Shown: positions 6,946-15,783 of the stretch, one piece after another
Numbering within the stretch: the stretch's first letter is position 1
Layout: each line of letters begins with the position of its first letter
From: Gemmatimonadota bacterium
Lineage (GTDB): Bacteria > Gemmatimonadota > Gemmatimonadetes > Longimicrobiales > Gaopeijiaceae
Direction: 5' to 3'
DNA: 64,000 bases
Assembly (NCBI GenBank): GCA_027623325.1
Contig: JAQBXY010000014.1
Coordinates: forward strand, 1 to 64,000
Translations under genes and position numbers: made by a program
Notes under the pieces: generated by a model
The model's database searches: none
What the model was told of the DNA's origin: nothing
Seen by the model: only the letters and a program-made list of their open reading frames with translations

Positions 6946-8256
6946 GTGGACAACCCCTTGGCTTTTTCTGGCCTTTTATTGCACCCGACCCTTCTCAAAG
7001 GGGTCGAGGACGTTGGATTCGTACGCCCGACTCCCATTCAAGAGCAGGCGATTCCGCCCGCCCTCGCAGGCAACGATCTGCTCGCCTGCGCGGCGACAGG
7101 GAGCGGCAAGACGGCGGCGTTTCTACTCCCCATCCTCCATCAACTCGTGGACCGGCCCCGCGGCACCACACGGGCGTTGGTCATCGCGCCGACGCGCGAA
7201 CTGGCCCTGCAGATCGTCGAAGATCTGAAGGGGCTCGCCCGGCATACGGGCATCAAAGGCGCGGCGGTCTACGGCGGTGTCGGCATGAACCCCCAGGAGA
7301 AGGCCTTCCGAAGCGGAGTCGATGTCCTCGTCGCTACGCCCGGACGCCTTCTGGATCATTTCCAGTACCCGTACGCGAAGCTCGCGGGCCTCGAGTTCCT
7401 CGTTCTTGACGAGGCCGATCGGATGCTGGATATGGGCTTTCTGCCCGATATTCGACGCGTGCTCCGGCATGTGCCCACACCGAAACAGACCTTCTTCTTC
7501 AGCGCAACGATGCCGCCGCCGATCGAGGTGTTGACTCGCGAAATCCTTCGCAAGCCGATCAAGATCGCGCTTCAACGTCGTGCTGCGCCGGCCCAGGGTG
7601 TGACGCAGACCGTGTATCCTGTTCCGGCGAGTCTCCGGGGCGAGTTGCTCGTAGAGTTGCTCAAGCGGGGTGATATGGACGATGCCCTCGTCTTCACCCG
7701 AACGAAGCACCGAGCGGACCGACTCACGAAGCTCCTGAACCGGCACGGCATCTCCGCCGAGCGCATCCACGGCAACCGTTCTCAGGCTCAACGCACTCGG
7801 GCCCTCGCGGGATTCAAAGCAGGTGAGTTTCGCGTTCTGGTCGCGACGGACATCGCCGCTCGCGGCATCGACGTGGAGGCGTTGGGCCATGTGGTCAACT
7901 TCGACCTGCCCACGGTACCCGAAGACTACATCCACCGCGTGGGACGCACGGCTCGCGCCGACGCCACCGGCGACGCATTTACCTTGGTCGCGCCGGAGGA
8001 CGAAGCGGACATGAAGCGGATCGAGCGTGCCGTGGGAATGTCCATTCCGAGGGTCCGGCTCGAGGGGTTCGCATACGAGGCGACCGCCGAGGCACCTCTG
8101 GAAATGCCTCGGGGTGAGCGCATCGCGGCGATCCGCGCCAAGAAGGCCGCGGATCGGCAACGATCGGCCGACAAGAAGGCGAGGAAGACCCTGAGCGAGG
8201 CGCCTGCTGCGAGCAGCAATAGGCCGCGCCGCCGCAGGTACGGGCGAAAGCCCTAA
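6946..8256 (+). CDS. DEAD-box ATP-dependent RNA helicase
   Basis: A 436-aa helicase of the RhlE-like group. Motifs appear in order: Q motif (FVRPTPIQEQAIP), motif I (AATGSGKT), Ia (PTRELALQ), Ib (TPGRLLDH), II (VLDEADRMLDMGF), III (SATMP), then in the second RecA domain ALVFTRTKHRAD, VATDIAARGIDV and VI (HRVGRTAR). A basic tail (ARKTLSEAP to RRRRYGRKP) follows, as in RNA-binding helicases. GTG at 6946 gives an N-terminus that fits the family; the frame is open upstream but not protein-like. Likely roles are ribosome assembly or mRNA turnover. Confidence 0.95.
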   Translation: MDNPLAFSGLLLHPTLLKGVEDVGFVRPTPIQEQAIPPALAGNDLLACAATGSGKTAAFLLPILHQLVDRPRGTTRALVIAPTRELALQIVEDLKGLARHTGIKGAAVYGGVGMNPQEKAFRSGVDVLVATPGRLLDHFQYPYAKLAGLEFLVLDEADRMLDMGFLPDIRRVLRHVPTPKQTFFFSATMPPPIEVLTREILRKPIKIALQRRAAPAQGVTQTVYPVPASLRGELLVELLKRGDMDDALVFTRTKHRADRLTKLLNRHGISAERIHGNRSQAQRTRALAGFKAGEFRVLVATDIAARGIDVEALGHVVNFDLPTVPEDYIHRVGRTARADATGDAFTLVAPEDEADMKRIERAVGMSIPRVRLEGFAYEATAEAPLEMPRGERIAAIRAKKAADRQRSADKKARKTLSEAPAASSNRPRRRRYGRKP

Positions 8257-8304
8257 GGCTGATCGACCTTGAGTGAGCGCCGAGCGGGCGACGCGGGACT
8301 CGCG

Positions 8305-11300
8305 TTAGCCTCCTCGGCGCGGCACCTCGATTGCGGCTCCTGGGTCGGGCCGGATTCCTTCCTGATCGAGTGAATCGTTGAACGCGGGCATTCGCTCCGT
8401 GATGAGTGCGTTCACCCGCTCGATGAGACCGGGCGCGGCGGCCCAAGCGGCCTCGACCCGCCACAGTTGGTCTTCCGTCGGGAGGGTCGACGACTGCTGG
8501 ATCGCTCCTGCGACTCCAGCGTGCCCGCGGGCCACACCCAGCTCGCGCTCGATGGCGGCGACTTCCGCCTGGATCGCCTCGAGCTCGTCGCTCAACGCGG
8601 ACGGCCTGTCTTCGTGCGTTGTGAGTAGCGCCTCGGCTTCAGAGAGCTGACTACTCAGACGCTGGGCGGCCTCGGTCGCACGATAGAGGGGTTCCGCGAG
8701 TTGGTGAAGGCTCATGAGCGCTTCCTGTCGCGTCGCCCGGTCCGCGGCCGTCATAACCCGTCGTGGATCGGCTTGGATCTCCACCGTAGAGCTGTGCGTG
8801 CCCCCCGCGGCGTTTAGGGTGACGGTGTAAACGCCCGGGAGCGCGATCGGGCCCTGTGGGGCACCACCTCGTCCGCCGCCGCCACCCGCGCCACCCCTGC
8901 CGCCGCCGCCGGCGCCCGATTCCGGCTCGTAGGGTCGATCGAACCGCCAGTCCCAGACAACCTCATGGATGCCCTCGCCGCCGGGCCCCTCAATCGTTCG
9001 GATCCGCCTGCCCTCGGCGTCGCTGAGGGTCAACGCGACGCGGCCCTCGTCTGCCATGGCGTCGCGCAGATAGTACCGAATCGGGGTGGCGCGGGGAGGG
9101 TTGCTGCCCGAGTACGTCGCGCCGTAAAACGGCCAGTCTCCGCGTTGGGCCCACATGATCGTCGTTCGGCTCGGAAAGACCACCGCAGCCTCTGTCATCA
9201 CAGCGGCCGACAAACCTTCCAGAGGGGAGATGTCCTCCATGATCCAAATGCTCCGACCGTGCGTCCCCACGATCAGGTCGTTCTCGCGGGGGTGGATCAA
9301 GATGTCGTCCACCGGAACCACCGGAAGGTTGTTCTTGAGCGCCGCCCAGCTGTCACCCCGGTCGATCGAGACGAAGACGCCCACCTCGTTGCCGACGAAA
9401 AGCAGGTCTGCGTTGCGGTGGTGTTCGGTAATGACGTTCACCGACCACCCGTCGGGCAGGCCACGCGTGATCGGTCGCCAGCCGCGACCGAAGTCCTCGC
9501 TCACGTAGACGTAGGCGGAGAAGTCGCCGTTACGGTGTCCGTCGAAGGTCGCGTAAACCCGACCGGGCGCGTGTGCCGATGGGGTGAGCCGGCTCACATA
9601 GGTGCGTTCGGGCAGATCTCGGATGTTGGTGCCGATGTCTTCCCACGTGGTGCCACCGTTCATCGTGACTTTCACGTTGCCGTCGTCCGTACCCACGTAG
9701 ATCACGTCAGGAGAGAACCTCGACTCGCCCACGGCCGTCAGATTCCCGTAGTTCGACGTACCGTCGTGAATCGACATCATGGGTTGATCACCGGAAACGC
9801 CCATGATCTCGAGGCGGTCTCGGTCGATCTGTTTCGTGAGGTCGACTCCTCCGACCTCCTCCCAACTCATGCCGCGATCCCGAGAGCGCATGAGGTAGTT
9901 CGCGCCAAGGTAGATCGTTCGCGGATCGTGCCTGGAGATGAGGAGAGGACTATTCCAGTTGAATCGGTACTCTTTCGTTGAATCGCCCGCCTCGCGCGGC
10001 CCGGTGATCGGCTGCATGGGCGTCTTTTCGCCCGTAGTGAGGTCGTAGCGGTTCATGTTCCCGCCCTGCGTTTCCGAGAAGACGATGGTCGAGTCGGTCG
10101 GATCGACGACGGTCCAGAATCCGTCGCCGTACGCGGTCTCGTACCAGTCCTGATTTCGGATGCCGTGGAAGGAGCGGGTGTTCGAGGGGCCGCACCACGG
10201 GTTGTTGTCCTGAAGGCCCCCGCACACAAAGTACGGGTCGCGCATGTCGTATCCGATGGCGTAGAACTGACCAAGCGCGATGTTGTCGAACATGCGCCAG
10301 TGTGCGGCGCCGTCCCACGACGCGGCCACTCCGCCGTCGCTCCCGATTATCAGGTGGTCCGGGTCCTGAGGGTTGACCCACAGCGCATGGTGATCGACGT
10401 GGATCTGTTCGGCTCCGTCGCTCCGGAACGAACGGCCCCCGTCGTCGGAGATCATGAGATCGGAGCCCAGAACATAGATCCGGTCTGGATTGGTCGGGTC
10501 GATCCGAACCTGCGAGTAATACATCGGCCGCGGGTTCGTGTCCGAGACCTTCTCCCACGTCGTGCCCCGGTCCAGCGAACGGAAGAGGCCACTACGGCTT
10601 GAGCCGCCGCCGCCCCGTCCACCACCACGGCCGCTGTTGGCCCGCTGAGCATCCGCCTCGACCAGCGCATACACGATGTTGCCGTCCTGTCTGTACACGT
10701 CGATGCCGATGCGGCCCTTGTCGCCCGTCGGCAGGCCGTCGGTCAGTTCCATCCAGCTTTTTCCACCGTCAACGCTGCGGTACAGCCCACTTCCCGGACC
10801 GCCACCGTTGAAGCCCCATCCGGTGCGTTGGCGCTGGTACATCGCCGCGAACAGGGTACTGGGATCGGCCGGATCCATTGCGAGGTCGATGGCGCCCGTG
10901 AAATCATCGATCGACAGGACGTTCTCCCACGTCTCCCCGCCATCGGTCGTCTTGAACACGCCTCGGTCCGGACTCGGCCCCCACAGGTTCCCGACGGCCG
11001 CCACATATACGATGTCAGGGTCGCGTGGATGGATCACGATGCGCGCGATATGCCGCGTCTCGTCGAGACCCATGTGGGTCCAGGTGAGTCCCGCGTCAGT
11101 CGACTTGTACACGCCATTGCCCCACGGAGACGACTGACGGTTCTGCGGTTCACCCGTGCCGACCCAGATCAAGTTGGGGTTGGGCTGGTGGAGCGTGATG
11201 TCCCCGATCGAACTGGTGGATTGTTCGTCGAAAAGCGGCGTCCATGAGGTGCCGTGGTTCTCCGTCTTCCAGACCCCTCCTGTTGCGGTCCCCAGATAGA

Positions 11301-11481
11301 AGACCTGCGGGCGGGATTCCACGACAGCGAGATCTGCGATCCGTCCGCCCATCAACGCCGGTCCGACCTCCCTGTACTCCAAGCGGGAGATCGTGGTCGC
11401 CAGGTCAGGATTCTGACCCTTGGCAGAGGATGGAAGTAGGACCAGGAGCCCAGCCAGGGCGAGGCGACGGTTGCACTTCAT
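8305..11481 (-). CDS. Large secreted BNR/Asp-box beta-propeller protein (sortilin/VPS10-like)
   Basis: A 1058-aa exported protein with a signal peptide ending near residue 22. Residues about 30-760 form a propeller-like array marked by repeated Asp-boxes such as STDAGLTW, TTDGGETW, SVDGGKSW, SDDGGRSF, SRDRGMSW, SEDFGRGW and SIDRGDSW. A beta-sandwich follows (VALTLSDAEGRRIRTIEG), then a Gly-rich linker (about residues 880-905), a VYTVTLNA strand and a helical end. Databases often label such proteins glycosyl hydrolases, but no catalytic residues can be assigned here. The family is expanded in Gemmatimonadota. Transcribed divergently from the creatininase gene. Confidence 0.92.
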   Translation of the reverse strand: MKCNRRLALAGLLVLLPSSAKGQNPDLATTISRLEYREVGPALMGGRIADLAVVESRPQVFYLGTATGGVWKTENHGTSWTPLFDEQSTSSIGDITLHQPNPNLIWVGTGEPQNRQSSPWGNGVYKSTDAGLTWTHMGLDETRHIARIVIHPRDPDIVYVAAVGNLWGPSPDRGVFKTTDGGETWENVLSIDDFTGAIDLAMDPADPSTLFAAMYQRQRTGWGFNGGGPGSGLYRSVDGGKSWMELTDGLPTGDKGRIGIDVYRQDGNIVYALVEADAQRANSGRGGGRGGGGSSRSGLFRSLDRGTTWEKVSDTNPRPMYYSQVRIDPTNPDRIYVLGSDLMISDDGGRSFRSDGAEQIHVDHHALWVNPQDPDHLIIGSDGGVAASWDGAAHWRMFDNIALGQFYAIGYDMRDPYFVCGGLQDNNPWCGPSNTRSFHGIRNQDWYETAYGDGFWTVVDPTDSTIVFSETQGGNMNRYDLTTGEKTPMQPITGPREAGDSTKEYRFNWNSPLLISRHDPRTIYLGANYLMRSRDRGMSWEEVGGVDLTKQIDRDRLEIMGVSGDQPMMSIHDGTSNYGNLTAVGESRFSPDVIYVGTDDGNVKVTMNGGTTWEDIGTNIRDLPERTYVSRLTPSAHAPGRVYATFDGHRNGDFSAYVYVSEDFGRGWRPITRGLPDGWSVNVITEHHRNADLLFVGNEVGVFVSIDRGDSWAALKNNLPVVPVDDILIHPRENDLIVGTHGRSIWIMEDISPLEGLSAAVMTEAAVVFPSRTTIMWAQRGDWPFYGATYSGSNPPRATPIRYYLRDAMADEGRVALTLSDAEGRRIRTIEGPGGEGIHEVVWDWRFDRPYEPESGAGGGGRGGAGGGGGRGGAPQGPIALPGVYTVTLNAAGGTHSSTVEIQADPRRVMTAADRATRQEALMSLHQLAEPLYRATEAAQRLSSQLSEAEALLTTHEDRPSALSDELEAIQAEVAAIERELGVARGHAGVAGAIQQSSTLPTEDQLWRVEAAWAAAPGLIERVNALITERMPAFNDSLDQEGIRPDPGAAIEVPRRGG

Positions 11482-11673
11482 GGAACGTTCTCGGTCGTGG
11501 GTCTGGACGGGTCGCGCGCGTTGGGTATTCTGAGGTTTGCGGGCGGGCGCGCAAGGCGGATCTCGTGGGTCACTCCCGTCTCGGTCACCCCGACGGTCTC
11601 GATCTCACACCCCTGGCGCGCCCGGGATTTCGGCCGCAGTCTCGATCCGAGATTCGACCTTCCGGAGAAAACG

Positions 11674-13437
11674 ATGAACAAGACGTTCTTGGCTGCGGCC
11701 GCCCTCATGCTCGTAGCATCGACGGCCCACGCTCAGCAGCAGCGTGACCCCAACTCGATGGGCGGTGGGAACTGCGCGGACAACGTATACAACTGCGCGA
11801 CGACGCCGAATCCACTCCCTGCGCCCAACACGGTGTGGATCGAGGAAATGACGTGGATGGATGTCCGCGATGCGTTGGCCGATGGAAAGACCACCGTGAT
11901 CATTCCCACGGGTGGGGTCGAGCCCAACGGCCCTTGGCTCGCGACGGGGAAGCACAATTTCGTGCTCCGAGCGAACTGTGACGCGATCGCTCGCGAGCTG
12001 GGTAACGCCCTGTGCGCGCCCATCATCAAGCTCGTCCCGGAAGGCGACATCGAGCCTCCGAGCAGTCACATGACGAGTCCGGGCACGATTTCCATGCGCC
12101 AGGAGACGTTCGAGGCGATGCTGACCGACGTTGCGCACAGCCTCAAGATGCACGGCTTCCGCAACATCATCTTCATCGGCGACAGCGGTGGGAATCAGAG
12201 CGGGCAGCGAGCCGTAGCCGAGCGACTGAACGCGAAGTGGGATGGCACGGTGGTCGCGCATGTCCAAGAGTATTACGACTACGCGACCGTCACCCGATAC
12301 ATGGAGTTCCGTGGCCTGCGGCAGGGCGAGGGAGACGGGTTACATGACGACCCGGTGATCGCTCTGAACATGTTCGCGGACGACCCGTCCTCGATTCGTT
12401 ATGCCGAACGTGCAGCGACTGGGAATGCGACCATCAACGGTGTGTCCCTGGCGGACCGCGTTCAGAATGTGGAGTGGGCGCGAGAGATCGTTTCGTTCCG
12501 GGCGACGGAGACAGCTCGCCATGTCCGTCGAGCAATCGGGCAGGGTGGGACGACCCCTACGCCGCAGCGCGCCGGAGGCGGTGGTGGACGCGGCGGTCAG
12601 GGCTTCCAGCGTCCCGCTCCCGATCCGCGCTCGATGGGTGGTGGGGAATGCAGCGCGAGCCCCTTCAACTGCGTCGATACACCCAATCCGCTGCCGGCAG
12701 CGAACACGGTTTGGATCGAGGACATGACGTGGATGGACGTCCGTGATGCTCTGGGCATGGGGAAGACGACCGCGATCATCGCGACGGGGGGCATGGAGCC
12801 GAACGGTCCCTGGCTGGTGACTGGAAAACACAACTACGTCCTCCGGGCCAACTGCGATCGAATCGCTCGCAAGCTGGGCGACGCCTTGTGCGCCCCCATC
12901 CTGGAGCTCGTGCCAGAAGGTGGGATCGAGCCGCCCACAGGGCATATGACCAGTCCGGGAACGATCAGTCTCCGCGAGGAGACGTTCGCGGCGGTGCTCA
13001 CCGACATGGCGGAGAGCCTCCGGCAGCACGGCTTCGACAACATCGTCTTCATCGGTGACAGCGGGGGGAACCAACGCGGCATGGAGTCGGTCGCCACGGC
13101 GCTCAATGCGAAGTGGGGTGGCGCGGCGAAGGCGCACTTCATCGCCGAGTACTACCGTGCACCGGCGGGATCGCGCGATGTCCTTCGTGAGCTCGGAGTG
13201 ACTCGGGACGGAATGGCGAGTGACGGGCTGCATGACGACATCGGGATCACGCTCAACATGATGCTCGACGATCCGAATTCCGTCCGCTGGGCGGAACGGG
13301 TGGTGACGGGGCAGGCCGTCATCAACGGCGTCGACATCTCCGACCTGACGCAGTCCCTCGTGTGGGCGGAAGAGGTCGCAAACGAACGGTCGGAGCGGAC
13401 CGCAAAACTCATCCGCGAACGGATCGGAATGGAGTAG
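11674..13437 (+). CDS. Secreted tandem-domain creatininase family protein
   Basis: A 587-aa protein: signal peptide (residues 1-20, ending STAHA), creatininase-like domain 1 (about 30-290), Gly-rich linker (about 291-318), domain 2 (about 320-587). Each half starts with a Cys pair (C34/C41; C326/C333) and shares WIEEMTWMDVRDAL-like, SPGTIS and INGV segments, so it is an internal duplication. The metal-site motifs differ from classical creatininase: EQHGPHL is EPNGPWL (E83, N85; E375, N377), the later Asp is His in TGKHN (H94, H386), and NGHGGN is GDSGGN (D170, D462). It may bind metal differently or act as a non-canonical amidohydrolase. CGGAGAA precedes the ATG. Confidence 0.9.
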   Translation: MNKTFLAAAALMLVASTAHAQQQRDPNSMGGGNCADNVYNCATTPNPLPAPNTVWIEEMTWMDVRDALADGKTTVIIPTGGVEPNGPWLATGKHNFVLRANCDAIARELGNALCAPIIKLVPEGDIEPPSSHMTSPGTISMRQETFEAMLTDVAHSLKMHGFRNIIFIGDSGGNQSGQRAVAERLNAKWDGTVVAHVQEYYDYATVTRYMEFRGLRQGEGDGLHDDPVIALNMFADDPSSIRYAERAATGNATINGVSLADRVQNVEWAREIVSFRATETARHVRRAIGQGGTTPTPQRAGGGGGRGGQGFQRPAPDPRSMGGGECSASPFNCVDTPNPLPAANTVWIEDMTWMDVRDALGMGKTTAIIATGGMEPNGPWLVTGKHNYVLRANCDRIARKLGDALCAPILELVPEGGIEPPTGHMTSPGTISLREETFAAVLTDMAESLRQHGFDNIVFIGDSGGNQRGMESVATALNAKWGGAAKAHFIAEYYRAPAGSRDVLRELGVTRDGMASDGLHDDIGITLNMMLDDPNSVRWAERVVTGQAVINGVDISDLTQSLVWAEEVANERSERTAKLIRERIGME

Positions 13438-13448
13438 GAGTCGGCCCA

Positions 13449-14681
13449 ATGAACCTCGACTTCGCGCGGAGCCAGTTCCCCGCGCTCGATGGTGACTGGG
13501 TCTACTTCGACAACGGTGGGGGCTCACAGATCCTGCAGCCGGTCCTGAACCGGCTGCAAGACTACCTCATCACCTCCAATGTCCAGCTTGGTGCCTCGTA
13601 CGGTGTCTCGCGACGGGCCGCGTCACGTCTGGCCGAAGCTCAGGCCGCAATGGCGGTGCTCGTCAACACGAACGATCCCGCCGAGATCGTTATGGGCCCG
13701 TCGACCTCCGTGCTCTTGCGAACGCTTGCAGCGAGCGTCGGGGAAACGATCTCTCCCGGGGACGAGATCGTCGTCACCAACGCGGACCACGAGGCCAACG
13801 TCGGTCCCTGGCTCGCGCTGGAGCGACGAGGAGCCGTACTTCGCTTCTGGGAGGCGGACCCCACATCTGGCGAACTTCGCCTGGAAGATCTCTTGCCACT
13901 CCTGGGTCCTCGGACACGGCTCGTCTCCGTCACGCATGCCTCGAACATTCTCGGCACCATCAATCCGATTCGGGCTATCGCCGATAGGGTGCACGCCGAG
14001 GGAGCTCTGCTTTGTGTCGACGGGGTCGGGTACGCACCGCATCGCGCGGTGGACGTAGGAGAGCTCGACGTAGACTTCTATGCCTTCAGCTTCTACAAGA
14101 CCTTCGGTCCGCACCACGCGGTTCTGTACGGGCGGAAAGAGCTCCTCTTGGATCTGCCGGGTCAGAGTCTCTCGTTCATCTCCGAGGACGACGTCCCGTA
14201 CAAGTTCCAACCCGGGAATGTGAACTACGAACTCAGCTACTCCATGCTGGGGCTGACCGACTATCTCACGGCGCTCGCGTCCGGAGGAGTCGGAGTCGAC
14301 GCGCTTCCGGTTGCGGTATCTCGGACTGCGATCGAAAGGGCGTTCGTACTGATCGCGGCTCACGAGGAGGTGCTGAGTCGCCGCCTCCTCGATTTTCTAA
14401 CGGACAGGCCAGGCGTAAGACTTCTCGGAAACGTGCTCCCGGATCAGGCGCTGCGCGTTCCGATCATCTCCTTCGTCATCGATGGTATGAAGAGTGCGGA
14501 TGTCGTCCGGGAAATCGATGCGCATCGGATCGGCATCCGCTTTGGGAACTTCCATTCTCCGCGACTCGTCCGTGCGCTGGGACTCGACGGGGATGATGGA
14601 GTTGTGCGGGTGAGCATGGTCCACTACAACACCGTCGAGGAGATCGATCGACTCACGGCGCTCCTCGACGCTCTGGTCTGA
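13449..14681 (+). CDS. Class V aminotransferase (cysteine-desulfurase-like)
   Basis: A 410-aa PLP enzyme of fold type I. N-terminal VYFDNGGGSQ, TNADHEANVGPW, the Asp-containing strand LLCVDGVGYAPH and the PLP lysine in FSFYKTFGPHH (K217) place it in the SufS/CsdA-like class V group. The small C-terminal domain ends with IGIRFGNFHSPRLVRALG. It starts 11 bp after the creatininase stop, with AGGAG overlapping that stop, so the two are probably co-transcribed. No catalytic Cys loop can be assigned, so desulfurase versus lyase or transaminase activity is open. No signal peptide is present. Confidence 0.9.
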   Translation: MNLDFARSQFPALDGDWVYFDNGGGSQILQPVLNRLQDYLITSNVQLGASYGVSRRAASRLAEAQAAMAVLVNTNDPAEIVMGPSTSVLLRTLAASVGETISPGDEIVVTNADHEANVGPWLALERRGAVLRFWEADPTSGELRLEDLLPLLGPRTRLVSVTHASNILGTINPIRAIADRVHAEGALLCVDGVGYAPHRAVDVGELDVDFYAFSFYKTFGPHHAVLYGRKELLLDLPGQSLSFISEDDVPYKFQPGNVNYELSYSMLGLTDYLTALASGGVGVDALPVAVSRTAIERAFVLIAAHEEVLSRRLLDFLTDRPGVRLLGNVLPDQALRVPIISFVIDGMKSADVVREIDAHRIGIRFGNFHSPRLVRALGLDGDDGVVRVSMVHYNTVEEIDRLTALLDALV

Positions 14682-14722
14682 GGCATACGTCCCAGTCCCT
14701 CACGCGCACAGGACTCCCGAAC

Positions 14723-15745
14723 TTGGCTCTGTACCCCCTTCTGTTGGAACCGATCTACAAGGAGAAGGTCTGGGGTGGGCGCGCGTTGGAGCGCTTCGAC
14801 CGCGTGCTTCCAGGCGGCCCGGAATATCGGATCGGTGAATCGTGGGAGTTGGTCGACCTCGACGCGACCAGTCCTTCCGGAGGCGGTGGCGGAGCAGCGC
14901 ACTCCCCGATCGGGAACGGACCGCTCATGAAGCGAGGGCTCGGCGAGGTCGTCAGTGATTTCGGCCCTCTGGTTGTCGGGACGGCCGTGCTCACCCCCGA
15001 GGGGAAGTTTCCCCTCCTGGTGAAGTACCTCGACGCGCGTGAGAACCTCTCCGTCCAGGTGCATCCTTCGCCAGCGTACGCGGCTGCCAATCCCGAAGCC
15101 CACGAGAAGTCAGAAGCGTGGTATGTGGTTGCGGCAGAGCCCGGGTCGCTCATCTACAAGGGGGTCGTCGAGGGCACGACTCCCGAGCGCTTCGAGGCTG
15201 CGATCGAAGCGGGTACCGTGGCGGACCTCATGATTCAGGTGCCGGCACGTGCGGGCGACTGTCACTACCTGCCGAGCGGGACGTGTCACGCACTCGGTGG
15301 TGGCATTCTCGTCGCCGAGGTGCAGACACCGTCGGACACGACGTTTCGTGTGTTCGATTGGGGGCGCAGGGATCGAGAGTTACACGTCGAGCCAGCCCTG
15401 GAGTGCATCGACTTCGGGCCGGTACGGGCGGACCAGGCCTCGGAGATCCGATCAGAGATCTCAGAGGGAGTCTTGCTCCGGAGCCTCGTGCGGTGCGCTC
15501 ATTTCACGATCGATGAATGGACACTAGAGGCGGAACGGAGGCGTGACTTCGAATTCGCGCAGCCGACGGTGCTGATGGTCATCGCCGGTCGCGGCTGGCT
15601 GGAGTGGGGCCGCGGCGAAGGCCACCGACTTCCCGTCCCCACGGGGCGAACCGTACTTCTGCCCGCCGCCCTAGGCCGAGCGACCTTCTCGACCGACTCA
15701 GACGCGACCATCCTGGAGGTCGGTCTGCCGACCGGGTCCGTGTAG
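14723..15745 (+). CDS. manA: Mannose-6-phosphate isomerase, class I
   Basis: A 340-aa zinc enzyme interconverting fructose-6-P and mannose-6-P. It starts with TTG (LALYPLLLEPIYKEKVWGG). Zinc and active-site segments include ENLSVQVHPS (Gln and His ligands), EKSEAWYVV (Glu ligand), LPSGTCHALGGGILVAEVQ (His ligand) and the conserved TFRVFDWGR. It has the compact form of about 320-340 residues seen in Firmicutes-type ManA. It lies 41 bp after the aminotransferase and 38 bp before the ABC-F gene, all on the same strand. It supplies mannose-6-P for glycan or GDP-sugar synthesis. Confidence 0.92.
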   Translation: MALYPLLLEPIYKEKVWGGRALERFDRVLPGGPEYRIGESWELVDLDATSPSGGGGGAAHSPIGNGPLMKRGLGEVVSDFGPLVVGTAVLTPEGKFPLLVKYLDARENLSVQVHPSPAYAAANPEAHEKSEAWYVVAAEPGSLIYKGVVEGTTPERFEAAIEAGTVADLMIQVPARAGDCHYLPSGTCHALGGGILVAEVQTPSDTTFRVFDWGRRDRELHVEPALECIDFGPVRADQASEIRSEISEGVLLRSLVRCAHFTIDEWTLEAERRRDFEFAQPTVLMVIAGRGWLEWGRGEGHRLPVPTGRTVLLPAALGRATFSTDSDATILEVGLPTGSV

Positions 15746-15783
15746 CCCCACAAGAGGGCGAAGTTTTACTAGATTCTGCGGCT

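Noticed and set aside
7123-8160. A 345-codon open frame on the minus strand across the helicase gene
   Set aside because: It mirrors the third-position GC bias of the helicase gene, has no recognisable motifs, and the helicase motifs on the plus strand are unambiguous.
8880-8920. Tandem repeat in the BNR gene (GGC/GCC-rich stretch)
   Set aside because: It simply encodes a Gly-rich linker near the C-terminus of the propeller protein; no regular unit is present.
12340-13527. A 395-codon minus-strand frame across the creatininase gene
   Set aside because: Antisense shadow of a strongly supported gene; composition is His/Arg/Asp-rich with no domain.
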